A stretch of DNA of 8,986 nucleotides, taken from positions 1 to 8,986 of the forward strand of contig JAJTFU010000093.1 of NCBI GenBank assembly GCA_021299075.1, in the 5' to 3' direction. This stretch comes from Novosphingobium sp. (lineage in GTDB: Bacteria > Pseudomonadota > Alphaproteobacteria > Sphingomonadales > Sphingomonadaceae). Of the stretch, positions 1-6,330 are shown piece by piece. Positions within the stretch are counted from its first letter, which is position 1. Every line of letters begins with the position of its first letter. The position numbers and the translations under genes are program-made. The notes beneath the pieces were generated by a model. That model made no database searches. It saw only the letters and a program-made list of their open reading frames with translations, and was not told where the DNA came from.

Positions 1-991
1 TTCGGGGGCGACCGTGACGGCACGGGTGGTTGCCGCCTTGCGTGATCTGCTGGATCGCGGCGAGCCCGGAGAGCTGCTTGATGCGATCCGCGCCTGGCCG
101 GGAGCGCCCTTGGCCGATGCCCTGCCGCTGCGGGTGGCGGGCGGGGTCCATGCGCTGCACTTGAAAGGCGTGGAGCCTGGCCTGGCGGCGATCTACGAGG
201 ATCGCGCCGGGGTGGACGATGCGGAAATAGTTGCCGCAGCGATCCGGGCGCACGAGGCGGAGCTGCTGCCGTGGCTGGACGGCCCGCCGCAGACCAACGA
301 AGCTGGCCGCTCCTGTAATTTCATCGCCGCCATGCTGTGGTTGGCCGAGCAGGGCCTGCCACCGCGCTTTGAGTGCTTGGAAATCGGCTCCAGCGCCGGG
401 ATCAACCTGATGCTGGATCGCTATCACTATGACCTGGCGGGGGTTCAGGTCGGGCCGGAGCCGGGGGCAATGCGGTTCCAGCCGGAATGGCAGGGCAATC
501 CGCCGCCCGTCCATCAGATCGAGATCGTTTCGACAAAAGGCTGCGATGTCGCGCCGGTCGACCTGACCGATCCCGAACAGGCGCTGCGGCTCAAGGCCTA
601 TATCTGGCCCGAACATTCGGTGCGGTTCGGCCGGCTGGAGGCCGCGATTGCCGAGGCGGCTAAGTCAGCGCCAGACCTGGTGCAGATGAACGGGGCTGAC
701 TTCATCGAGACCGAATTGGCGAAGCCGCAGCCGGCCGGGACCACGCGGGTGATGATGCATTCGGTGGTCTGGCAATACATCCCGGCCGATCAGCAGGAGC
801 GGATCACCCGGGCAATGGAAACGGCGGGAGCCGCGGCGACGCCCGAACGCCCGTTGGCCTGGATTTCGCTTGAGGCGAACCGCCTGCTGCATCTGCACGA
901 AACGACCGTGCGCTATTGGCCGGGTCGAGCAGAGCCGGTTCAGGTAGCAACCGCCCACCCGCACGGCGCTAGTATTGCCTGGCAAGCCTGA
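1..991 (+). CDS. DUF2332 family protein, 5' end outside the window
   Basis: Member of the DUF2332 family, which has no established function. The reading frame is open from the first bases of the window to a TGA at 989-991. A GTG at 14 would give 325 residues, but the residues just before it (S-G-A-T-V, then T-A-R-V) resemble the segment 'GSPFTARV' that lies some 25-30 residues inside typical members, so I think the true start is upstream and the gene is cut by the window edge. Numbered from that GTG, conserved-looking blocks are QTNEAGRS (93-100), the glycine-rich LEIGSSAGINLMLDRYHY (122-139), RLKAYIWPE (192-200), MMHSVVWQYIP (247-257) and AHPHGASIAW (314-323). The LEIGSSAGIN stretch resembles motif I of SAM-binding Rossmann folds, which would fit a methyltransferase-like fold, but that is inference. 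Its last 23 bp overlap the convergent LtrA gene. Confidence 0.85.
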   Translation, partial: SGATVTARVVAALRDLLDRGEPGELLDAIRAWPGAPLADALPLRVAGGVHALHLKGVEPGLAAIYEDRAGVDDAEIVAAAIRAHEAELLPWLDGPPQTNEAGRSCNFIAAMLWLAEQGLPPRFECLEIGSSAGINLMLDRYHYDLAGVQVGPEPGAMRFQPEWQGNPPPVHQIEIVSTKGCDVAPVDLTDPEQALRLKAYIWPEHSVRFGRLEAAIAEAAKSAPDLVQMNGADFIETELAKPQPAGTTRVMMHSVVWQYIPADQQERITRAMETAGAAATPERPLAWISLEANRLLHLHETTVRYWPGRAEPVQVATAHPHGASIAWQA

Positions 992-2129
992 ACCAGGCGA
1001 TCGTGTCGTCGATTCGCTCCTTCCACCCGCCATGGTAGGAGACCCATTCCCAACCCGAAACCACCGCAAAGGCGGCGACGCCCAGGCCGCCGACTTGCAG
1101 CGTGGTCAGCAGGCCCTGCCAGGCGGCATAGCCCAGTCCGACAAACAGCAGCGTTCCGATCAGGTGTGACAGCGGAAAGTTGCCGAGCGGGTTGGAGTTG
1201 CGCTTGAACAGGCCAAGCCCGACCAGGAACAGCACCCCGCCGCCGCACATCACCAGCGCCAGCTTGCCGTCAGCGGGCTTGCTCCAGTTGTCGAGCAGCT
1301 TGGCGTCGGCCACGGCAAAGATAACGATGCCCAGGACGATCGGCATGTGGAGATAGGTATAGGCGTTGCGCGCCACGCGGCCGACCTCCGCATTCTCGCT
1401 GATATGCTCCGACCCGCGCTTCTGGCCGAGGTCGAAATAGAGCCACCACATCAGCACCGATGAGAGGAAGGCGAGGGCGAAGGCGATGTCCCAGTCCGAC
1501 GCCTTCGACCGGCCCAGGCCCGGCACCGGGAACAGCGTGATTGGGCCAAGGTATTCGATCACCACGGCCAGCAGCCACCAGGCCAGCCGCTCTTCCTCGG
1601 GCCGCAGCACGCCGATCAGCCAGAACGGCGCAGCAAAGCAGAACCACACGGCGATCCGCATCATGTTGCGCGCGTTGGTCTGCTGCTCACGGTAGAGCAC
1701 GAAGGACATGAAGACCGTCCGCCCCAGCTGCAGCAGGACATAGCTGGCCGCGAACAGCCAGGCATATTTGCTGAAGCCATAGGGCAGGGCGACTGCCATC
1801 AGCAGGCTCAAGGCCATCAGCCCCAGCAGCATGACGCGGATCTCGAACCGCTCCGGATCGGCCCAATTGGTCGCCCAGGTGGTGTACATCCAGGCCCACC
1901 ACACCGCGAGGAACAGCACCAGCGCCTGGGCAAAGCCCAGCCAGGTCAGATGGTCCTTCAGAAAGTGCGACAGCTGGGTGATCGCGAAGACGAAGACCAG
2001 GTCGAAGAACAGCTCCAGGAAGCTGACCGGGGCGTGCCCGCCGCCGTGATTGCGCAGCAGCGATCGGCGGCTTTTCGCTTCGGCCGCGGCAATCGCGGCG
2101 CCGATCCCCCCACGCTGCGCCTCAGCCAT
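969..2129 (-). CDS. LtrA-type (low temperature requirement A) membrane protein, 386 aa
   Basis: Polytopic inner-membrane protein of the low-temperature-requirement A family; its biochemical role is unknown. The N-terminal 30 residues are polar, followed by the family hallmark at about 35-57 (ELFFDLVFVFAITQLSHF), then 9-10 hydrophobic segments near 68-86, 98-116, 122-146, 158-174, 182-200, 214-232, 258-274, 289-308, 321-339 and 345-363. YTYLHMPIVLGI at 257-268 is also typical. The ERxGLFxIIxLGE-like segment, usually found between the middle helices, is not visible: WDI (213-215) runs straight into AFALAFLSSVLMWWLYF (see findings). Last gene of the bolA-led run. Its ATG overlaps the hydrolase stop by 8 nt (ATGGCTGA), with no good Shine-Dalgarno sequence, so translation is probably coupled. 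The 3' end overlaps the opposing DUF2332 gene. Confidence 0.85.
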   Translation of the reverse strand: MAEAQRGGIGAAIAAAEAKSRRSLLRNHGGGHAPVSFLELFFDLVFVFAITQLSHFLKDHLTWLGFAQALVLFLAVWWAWMYTTWATNWADPERFEIRVMLLGLMALSLLMAVALPYGFSKYAWLFAASYVLLQLGRTVFMSFVLYREQQTNARNMMRIAVWFCFAAPFWLIGVLRPEEERLAWWLLAVVIEYLGPITLFPVPGLGRSKASDWDIAFALAFLSSVLMWWLYFDLGQKRGSEHISENAEVGRVARNAYTYLHMPIVLGIVIFAVADAKLLDNWSKPADGKLALVMCGGGVLFLVGLGLFKRNSNPLGNFPLSHLIGTLLFVGLGYAAWQGLLTTLQVGGLGVAAFAVVSGWEWVSYHGGWKERIDDTIAWFRLARQY

Positions 2130-3027
2130 GGCCGGTCCGGGTCAGGAAGCTATCGAGCGCGGCATTGACTTCGTCCGGGGCCTCCCACTGTACGAAGTGG
2201 CCGCAGCCGGGGACCTGCACCAGCGTGAGGTCCTCGATCACTTCATCCAGCCCATCAAGGTTGGCGGCGGGCAGGGCGATATCGTCCATCGCCCAGACCA
2301 CCAGCGTCGGGATGGTCAGCTTGGGCAGGGCCGGCGGCGTCCACCCGGCCGGAATTTCATAAGGCGCATCCAGGTCGAGCACTTCCATCGGGCTTGCCCG
2401 ATACCAGTTGAGCATGGCGATGGAGGCTTCGCGGTTCGAATAGTCCTCGATCAGCGCGGCGCGCTCGGCCGGGTCCATCTTGGGGTTTTCCGGCATTTCG
2501 CCAAAGGCCTTCAGGAGCACGCCGCCGAGGCCGAACTGCTCGACCAGCGCGTCACTGGCCGGATCGCGGAACACCCGGAAATACTGGCTCGCCTGGCGCT
2601 GCTGGCGGTTGGTGTAGAGCAGCTTGGGGAAGATCGTGGGGTGCGGGGCATTCATCACGACGGCGCGCGTCACCCGGCCGTTGAGCTGCCCCATGATCGC
2701 CACGCCCCAGGCGATCGCGCCGCCCCAGTCATGCCCGACAATCGTGAAGGTCCCAACGCCGAGCGCATCGGCCAGCTGAAACACATCGCCGATCAGCTTG
2801 TCGGGCGTGTAGCTCTCCACCCCCACGGGCTTGGACGAGCCGCGATAGCCGCGCTGGTCCGGCGCGATGCAGCGATAGCGGCCGGACAGGTGCGCGATCT
2901 GGTGGCGCCACGTGCGGTGGCTGTCGGGGAAACCGTGGAGGAAGATCAGCACCGGCCCGTCGCGCGGGCCCGTGTCCACTACATCGAGTTCGATCCCGTT
3001 GGTCAGGGTTACGCGGGTCTGCTCCAT
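2122..3027 (-). CDS. Alpha/beta hydrolase, epoxide hydrolase-like, 301 aa
   Basis: Predicted cytosolic epoxide hydrolase of the alpha/beta-hydrolase fold, which would open epoxides to diols through an ester intermediate on an aspartate. Numbered from the ATG at 3027, visible motifs are HGFPD (31-35, oxyanion region), GHDWGG (98-103) with nucleophile Asp100, MDDIAL with acid Asp249, and CGHFVQWEAP with His277. Two cap-domain tyrosines expected in epoxide hydrolases also appear: Tyr149 in SQYFRVF and Tyr209 in LNWYR, the latter matching the LNWYR motif of soluble mammalian enzymes. A haloalkane or fluoroacetate dehalogenase is less likely because of these tyrosines and HDWGG. A GTG lies one codon upstream (3030), but the ATG is preferred: it forms a TGATG junction with the SDR stop (1-nt overlap), and GAGG lies 10 nt upstream. 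The substrate is unknown. Confidence 0.9.
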   Translation of the reverse strand: MEQTRVTLTNGIELDVVDTGPRDGPVLIFLHGFPDSHRTWRHQIAHLSGRYRCIAPDQRGYRGSSKPVGVESYTPDKLIGDVFQLADALGVGTFTIVGHDWGGAIAWGVAIMGQLNGRVTRAVVMNAPHPTIFPKLLYTNRQQRQASQYFRVFRDPASDALVEQFGLGGVLLKAFGEMPENPKMDPAERAALIEDYSNREASIAMLNWYRASPMEVLDLDAPYEIPAGWTPPALPKLTIPTLVVWAMDDIALPAANLDGLDEVIEDLTLVQVPGCGHFVQWEAPDEVNAALDSFLTRTGHG

Positions 3028-3848
3028 CACTTCTGCGCCTCGGACTTCATCTTTTCCGCATAGCCGGAAGCCATCATCGCTGCGACCTGATCGAACAGGG
3101 CGTCGGGGGTGCGGCGCAGCTCGCCCATTCTTGCCTCGCCGCCTTCGGCCACGATGATTTCGCGTTCGTCAGCCAGCATGGCGTCCAGCATCCACTTCGC
3201 CGCAACCTGCGGATCGATCCCGTTGTCGATGACCGAATCGCTGGCCCCGCGGGCCGAACCATCGGCGGTGAGTGCATTGCGCGAGACATCGGTGCGGATC
3301 GATCCAGGGTAGATCGTGTGAACCGTGAGCCCCAGGACCGAAGTCTCGGCCCGCAAGGCATCGGCATAGCCGGCCAGGCCAAACTTGGCCGCACAATAGG
3401 CGGTGCGCATCGGCACGCCGACCTTGCCGGCGATCGACGAGATATAGGCGAGCCGGCCCGACTTGCGCGCCGCCATGCGTGGCAGGATCTCCTGGGTCAG
3501 CGCGATAGGCGCGAGCAGATCGACATCAATGATCCGCTGATAGACCGGATAGGCCGTCTCCACCGCCAGGCTGCGCTGCGAAATGCCGGCATTGTTGACC
3601 AGCAGGTCGATTCCACCCGACCAGGCCCAGGCCCGTTCAACTGCCGGAGCCAGCGCTGCGATGTCGGTCGTCTCGAATGGCAGGATCAGGCAATCGCCGC
3701 CACAGTCCGCTGCCACGGCCTCAAGCGCATCGACCTTTCGGCCCGACAGGACCAACCGCGCGCCCTGACCAGCCAGCGCCTTGGCGAGCGCTGCGCCGAT
3801 CCCGGAAGAAGCGCCGGTGATCCAGGCGGTCTGTCCCTTGAAGCTCAT
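3027..3848 (-). CDS. Short-chain dehydrogenase/reductase (classical SDR), 273 aa
   Basis: NAD(P)-dependent oxidoreductase with a Rossmann fold. The cofactor motif TGASSGIG is at 11-18, and SGRK at 35-38 gives a basic residue after beta-2, favouring NADP(H). NNAG is at 85-88, catalytic Ser138 in ISSIAG, Tyr151 and Lys155 in YCAAK, and PG at 181-182. The fourth tetrad position, usually Asn in 'VNL', is Asp110 (VDLLAP). The C-terminal 70 residues resemble the DHRS7-like branch rather than short fatty-acid reductases. The ATG is supported by a strong Shine-Dalgarno sequence (AGGGAG, complement of 3855-3860) 6 nt upstream, inside the 22-nt gap after the pirin stop. It is followed by the hydrolase with a 1-nt overlap, so the two proteins are probably made together and may act on related substrates. 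The substrate cannot be read from sequence. Confidence 0.9.
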   Translation of the reverse strand: MSFKGQTAWITGASSGIGAALAKALAGQGARLVLSGRKVDALEAVAADCGGDCLILPFETTDIAALAPAVERAWAWSGGIDLLVNNAGISQRSLAVETAYPVYQRIIDVDLLAPIALTQEILPRMAARKSGRLAYISSIAGKVGVPMRTAYCAAKFGLAGYADALRAETSVLGLTVHTIYPGSIRTDVSRNALTADGSARGASDSVIDNGIDPQVAAKWMLDAMLADEREIIVAEGGEARMGELRRTPDALFDQVAAMMASGYAEKMKSEAQK

Positions 3849-3870
3849 GTCACTCTCCCTGTTATCGGTC

Positions 3871-4758
3871 TTAGCTCTTGTCGCTGTTGGTCAGTGGTAC
3901 CTGCGGGATCGGGATGAATTCATCCTCGTCACCGGGTACCTTCGGAAAGCGGCCCTGCCGCCAGTCATCCTTGGCCTGGTTGATCCGCTCGCGGCTGGAG
4001 GAGACGAAGTTCCACCAGACATGGCGCGGACTGCCGATGGCGGCACCGCCCAGCAGCATCACGCGCCCGCCGCGCTCGCTGGCCAGCCGCATGGTCTGGT
4101 CCGGCGCGAGCACGGCCAGCTCGTAAAGCCCCAGCGCCACGCCATCGACACTGGCCGCGCCGCCAACCAGCATCACTGCGCGTTCCTCGGCTGCTGAATC
4201 GATCGGGATGGCCCCGCCGGGGGCGAGCACGATCTCGGCATAGATGGTATCGGAATGCTGGGTGGTAGGGGCGGCGTGGCCCCACAGACTACCCATGATG
4301 ACGCGGGCGGAAACGCAAGTATCCTCGATCAGCGGCAGGCCGGTCTGCGCCTCGAAGGCCGGGTCGATCTCTTCCTTGCCATCGGGCAGGGCCAGCCAGG
4401 TCTGCATTCCGTACATCGGCTTGGCCAGATCGCGCTCAGCTGGCAGCCCGCGCTCGGAATGGACGATGCCGCGCCCGGCAGTCATCAGGTTGACCTGGCC
4501 GGGGCGGATCGTGGCGAAGGTGCCCAGACTGTCGCGGTGATCGATCGCACCTTCGAACAGCCAGGTGACCGTGGCGATACCGATATGCGGATGCGGACGC
4601 ACGTCCATCGCCGCGCCGGGCGGCACGATGGCGGGGCCGAACTGGTCGACGAACACGAAGGGCCCGACCATGACCCGGCGCGGCGATGGCAGCACCCGGC
4701 GCACCTGAAAGGCGCCAAGATCATGCGTCACCGGCTGGATCGTGGTCAGAATGGTCAC
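3871..4758 (-). CDS. Pirin family bicupin, 295 aa
   Basis: Pirin-type protein with two cupin domains. Some bacterial pirins have quercetin 2,3-dioxygenase activity and others regulate central metabolism; which applies here is unknown. The N-terminal cupin holds the metal site: RPHPHIGIATVTWLFEG (54-70) with His56 and His58, and RGIVHSE (96-102) with His100 and Glu102, matching the four ligands of the Fe-binding family. HRDSLG (74-79) and YGMQTWLALP (116-125) are also typical. The C-terminal domain ends with WWNFVSSSRERI (248-259) and a tail rich in Asp, Glu and Pro (PGDEDEFIPIP, 275-285), as in full-length members. It starts with GTG at 4758, overlapping the bolA stop by 4 nt (GTGA), with no strong Shine-Dalgarno sequence, which suggests coupling to bolA translation. 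Confidence 0.92.
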   Translation of the reverse strand: MTILTTIQPVTHDLGAFQVRRVLPSPRRVMVGPFVFVDQFGPAIVPPGAAMDVRPHPHIGIATVTWLFEGAIDHRDSLGTFATIRPGQVNLMTAGRGIVHSERGLPAERDLAKPMYGMQTWLALPDGKEEIDPAFEAQTGLPLIEDTCVSARVIMGSLWGHAAPTTQHSDTIYAEIVLAPGGAIPIDSAAEERAVMLVGGAASVDGVALGLYELAVLAPDQTMRLASERGGRVMLLGGAAIGSPRHVWWNFVSSSRERINQAKDDWRQGRFPKVPGDEDEFIPIPQVPLTNSDKS

Positions 4759-5027
4759 TCGCCGGGTGCCTTGGCCTTGATTGCCAGTGCATGGACCCGC
4801 TGGCCGGGAATGTCGCCCAGCGCGGCATTGACCAGGCGTTGGCGCTGGAGCCGCGAAACCCCGGCAAAGGCCGCGCTTTCGATCTCCACCGTGAAGTGCG
4901 ATTCGCCCGAGCCGTCATCGCCCATGTGGCCGTGGTGCTTGGCCGAATCGTTGATCACGGCAAGGTGGGTCGGAGCAAATGCAGCGGTCAGCAGTGCCTG
5001 GATTTCGTTCGCTAGGGGTGTGGTCAT
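4755..5027 (-). CDS. BolA family protein, 90 aa
   Basis: Small BolA-fold protein. BolA proteins bind monothiol glutaredoxins and [2Fe-2S] clusters and take part in Fe-S trafficking or iron and redox signalling; some also act as transcription regulators. Visible features are GESHFTVEI (41-49), RLQRQRLVNAAL (59-70) and the near-invariant C-terminal His79 in HALAIKAKAP (79-88). A His-rich loop (KHHGHMG, 30-36) sits where cluster ligands vary between subfamilies. The length is usual for the family. The ATG at 5027 is preceded by GAAGGGAAG, a good Shine-Dalgarno sequence, 4 nt upstream. It is the first gene of the run down to the LtrA gene and is divergent from the J-domain gene. Only 29-38 bp separate the two starts, so one or both promoters must lie in the neighbouring coding sequence. 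I could not pick convincing -35/-10 boxes. Confidence 0.92.
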   Translation of the reverse strand: MTTPLANEIQALLTAAFAPTHLAVINDSAKHHGHMGDDGSGESHFTVEIESAAFAGVSRLQRQRLVNAALGDIPGQRVHALAIKAKAPGE

Positions 5028-5065
5028 GTCTTCCCTTCTACCCGAACAATCGCCATGTGGAAGCG

Positions 5066-5644
5066 GTGAAGCACGATCGTTTTCATGGCCGGGTCCAGGG
5101 TGCCCAGCGCCGCTGCATGGCCCCCGGATGCCAGGAAGCCGGGGAATTCCGCGCGCCCGGTGAACGCCGGCCCAGATTTGATGGGCCGGGTGACTATCGC
5201 TGGTTCTGCCTCGACCACGTCCGCGCGTTCAACGCCGGGTATGACTGGTTTGCCGGGATGTCGCCCGAGGAGATCATGCGCGCACAAAACCCGATTCACG
5301 GCTGGGAGCGCGAGACGCGGGCCTTCTCCCCCACCGCCGGGATCGATTCCGCCCCGCGCTGGGCCGATTTCAAGGATCCGCTGGAAGCGATCAGCGGGCG
5401 GGCGCGGGCGCGTAAACCGGCGCAGCGTCAGGATGGCCGGGCGGTAACCCCGGACGAGCGCCGCGCGCTCGATGTGCTCGGTCTCGCGCTTGACGCCACC
5501 CGCAGCGACCTGCGCAGCCGCTATTCGCAGCTGGTCCGCAAATATCATCCCGATCGCAACGGCGGCGACCGCAGTTTCGAAACGCGGCTGCAGGAAGTGG
5601 TTGAGGCCTATCAGCTGCTGCGCCGCGCGGCGGCTTTCGCCTGA
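5066..5644 (+). CDS. J-domain (DnaJ-like) protein with N-terminal Cys/His cluster, about 192 aa
   Basis: Probable Hsp70 co-chaperone-like protein of the short alphaproteobacterial type. The C-terminal J domain covers about the last 60 residues: ERRALDVLGL, then helix II and the essential HPD in KYHPDRNGGD (residues 158-167 from this start), then EVVEAYQLL. The N-terminal half has RCMAPGCQEAGEFRAPG and, further on, YRWFCLDHVRAFNAGYDWF. This is a Cys-x4-Cys plus Cys-x2-His arrangement that looks like a small metal site. There is no G/F or DnaJ zinc-finger region. The start is uncertain: GTG at 5066 (VKHDRFHGR) and GTG at 5057 are both possible, and neither has a well-spaced Shine-Dalgarno sequence. 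An ATG at 4979 is in frame but would lie wholly inside bolA, so I reject it. From memory, this J protein usually sits beside bolA and before cobS in alphaproteobacteria; here a GST follows instead. Confidence 0.85.
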   Translation: MKHDRFHGRVQGAQRRCMAPGCQEAGEFRAPGERRPRFDGPGDYRWFCLDHVRAFNAGYDWFAGMSPEEIMRAQNPIHGWERETRAFSPTAGIDSAPRWADFKDPLEAISGRARARKPAQRQDGRAVTPDERRALDVLGLALDATRSDLRSRYSQLVRKYHPDRNGGDRSFETRLQEVVEAYQLLRRAAAFA

Positions 5645-5650
5645 TCAGGC
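5639..5650. repeat. Perfect 12-bp palindrome joining two stop codons
   Basis: GCCTGATCAGGC reads the same on both strands and spans the tail-to-tail junction of the J-domain gene (stop 5642-5644) and the GST gene (stop 5645-5647 on the minus strand). Both genes end in the codons GCC TGA, and no base lies between the two stops. The symmetry may simply follow from both proteins ending in Ala. There is no T-run on either side, so I do not call it a terminator. Confidence 0.5.
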
Positions 5651-6274
5651 CTTGCGGCTCTCCTCAATCAGCCGGTTGTCGATGCCCTTGGCTGCCTTGT
5701 AGGCCGAGCGGGCCTGGAGTCGTTCGGCATAGGCGACAAAGGCCTCGTTCGGCGGGATCGAGCCGAAGGTCAGGCCCCAGTCGACCTGACTGCCGACATA
5801 GACGTCCGCCATGGTGAAACGCTCACCACACACAAAATTGTTCCCCTCGAAATGACTCTCCAGCGCAGCGACCGCCCGTTCATAGCTGCCCCAGCCGGCC
5901 ATGCCCTGGCGCTCGGGCGGCAGTTCCCAGCCCATCGAACGGGTGATGATCGCCTGCTCGACCGGCCCGGCGGCGAAGAACAGCCAGCGATAATAGTCCG
6001 CCGCTTCGTCAGCCGACGGGCCGAGCCCTGCTTCGGGCTGCGCTTCAGCCAGGTAGGCGCAGATCGCAGCGCATTCGGTGATAACCTTGTCGCCGGTTTC
6101 GCTGTGATGGATCAGCGTCGGCACCTTTCCCATCGGATTGGCGGCGAGCAGGGCGGGGGGCTTGTTGTCCCACGGCACCAGCACCTGATCATAGTCCACT
6201 CCCGCCTCGTGCAGCGCCCAGCGGGCAATCTGGCCGCGGCTCATCGGGTTGGTGAAGAAGGTGTAGGCAGCCAT
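5645..6274 (-). CDS. Glutathione S-transferase family protein, 209 aa
   Basis: Cytosolic GST that would conjugate glutathione to electrophiles or carry out related thiol chemistry. The N-terminal thioredoxin-like domain (1-78) starts TFFTNPMSRGQIARWALHE, with Ser12 as likely thiol-activating residue. It has the cis-proline in KVPTL (Pro52) and a glutathione-binding TEC (66-68), where Ser usually follows Glu but Cys is present here. The helical domain carries GWELPPERQGMAG (115-127) and the N-capping box TMADVYV (154-160). Start: the ATG at 6274 has AGAGGA 7 nt upstream and begins the fold correctly; an in-frame TTG at 6310 would add residues with no match to the family. The gene follows the two-module VOC gene after 56 nt, with a LexA-type box in that gap, so it may be read both from the tetR operon and from its own promoter. 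It is a paralogue of the partial GST at 8668-8986. Confidence 0.9.
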   Translation of the reverse strand: MAAYTFFTNPMSRGQIARWALHEAGVDYDQVLVPWDNKPPALLAANPMGKVPTLIHHSETGDKVITECAAICAYLAEAQPEAGLGPSADEAADYYRWLFFAAGPVEQAIITRSMGWELPPERQGMAGWGSYERAVAALESHFEGNNFVCGERFTMADVYVGSQVDWGLTFGSIPPNEAFVAYAERLQARSAYKAAKGIDNRLIEESRKA

Positions 6275-6281
6275 GGCGGGA

Positions 6282-6287
6282 TCCTCT
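6282..6287 (-). promoter_or_regulatory. Shine-Dalgarno sequence of the GST gene
   Basis: AGAGGA on the minus strand, 7 nt before the ATG at 6274. It decides the start in favour of this ATG over the upstream in-frame TTG at 6310. Confidence 0.7.
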
Positions 6288-6293
6288 CGATGA

Positions 6294-6308
6294 GAACAAA
6301 AGTGGAAC
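6294..6308. promoter_or_regulatory. Candidate LexA (SOS) box upstream of the GST gene
   Basis: The plus strand reads GAACAAAAGTGGAAC, which is GTTC-CACTTTT-GTTC on the transcribed strand. This exactly fits the direct-repeat GTTC-N7-GTTC motif bound by LexA in alphaproteobacteria, including the T-rich spacer. It lies 20-34 bp before the GST start codon in a 56-bp intergenic gap. A possible -35 box TTGAAC (complement of 6315-6320) is just upstream, but the matching -10 is poor. An exact match by chance in so short a gap is unlikely, but binding is not shown. Confidence 0.5.
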
Positions 6309-6330
6309 AATAGCGTTCAAACCGGGCCGG

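Noticed and set aside
2050..3063. Plus-strand open frame of 337 codons opposite the alpha/beta hydrolase
   Set aside because: It mirrors the coding frame of the hydrolase, has low-complexity Arg/His/Ala-rich composition and no recognisable motif; the minus-strand protein has a full catalytic set.
4255..5163. Plus-strand open frame of 302 codons opposite pirin and bolA
   Set aside because: It spans two well-supported minus-strand genes and the divergent start region, and its composition is that of an antisense shadow.
6275..6310. Longer GST start at the in-frame TTG at 6310
   Set aside because: It would add 12 residues unlike any GST N terminus and would bury the Shine-Dalgarno sequence and LexA-type box in coding sequence.
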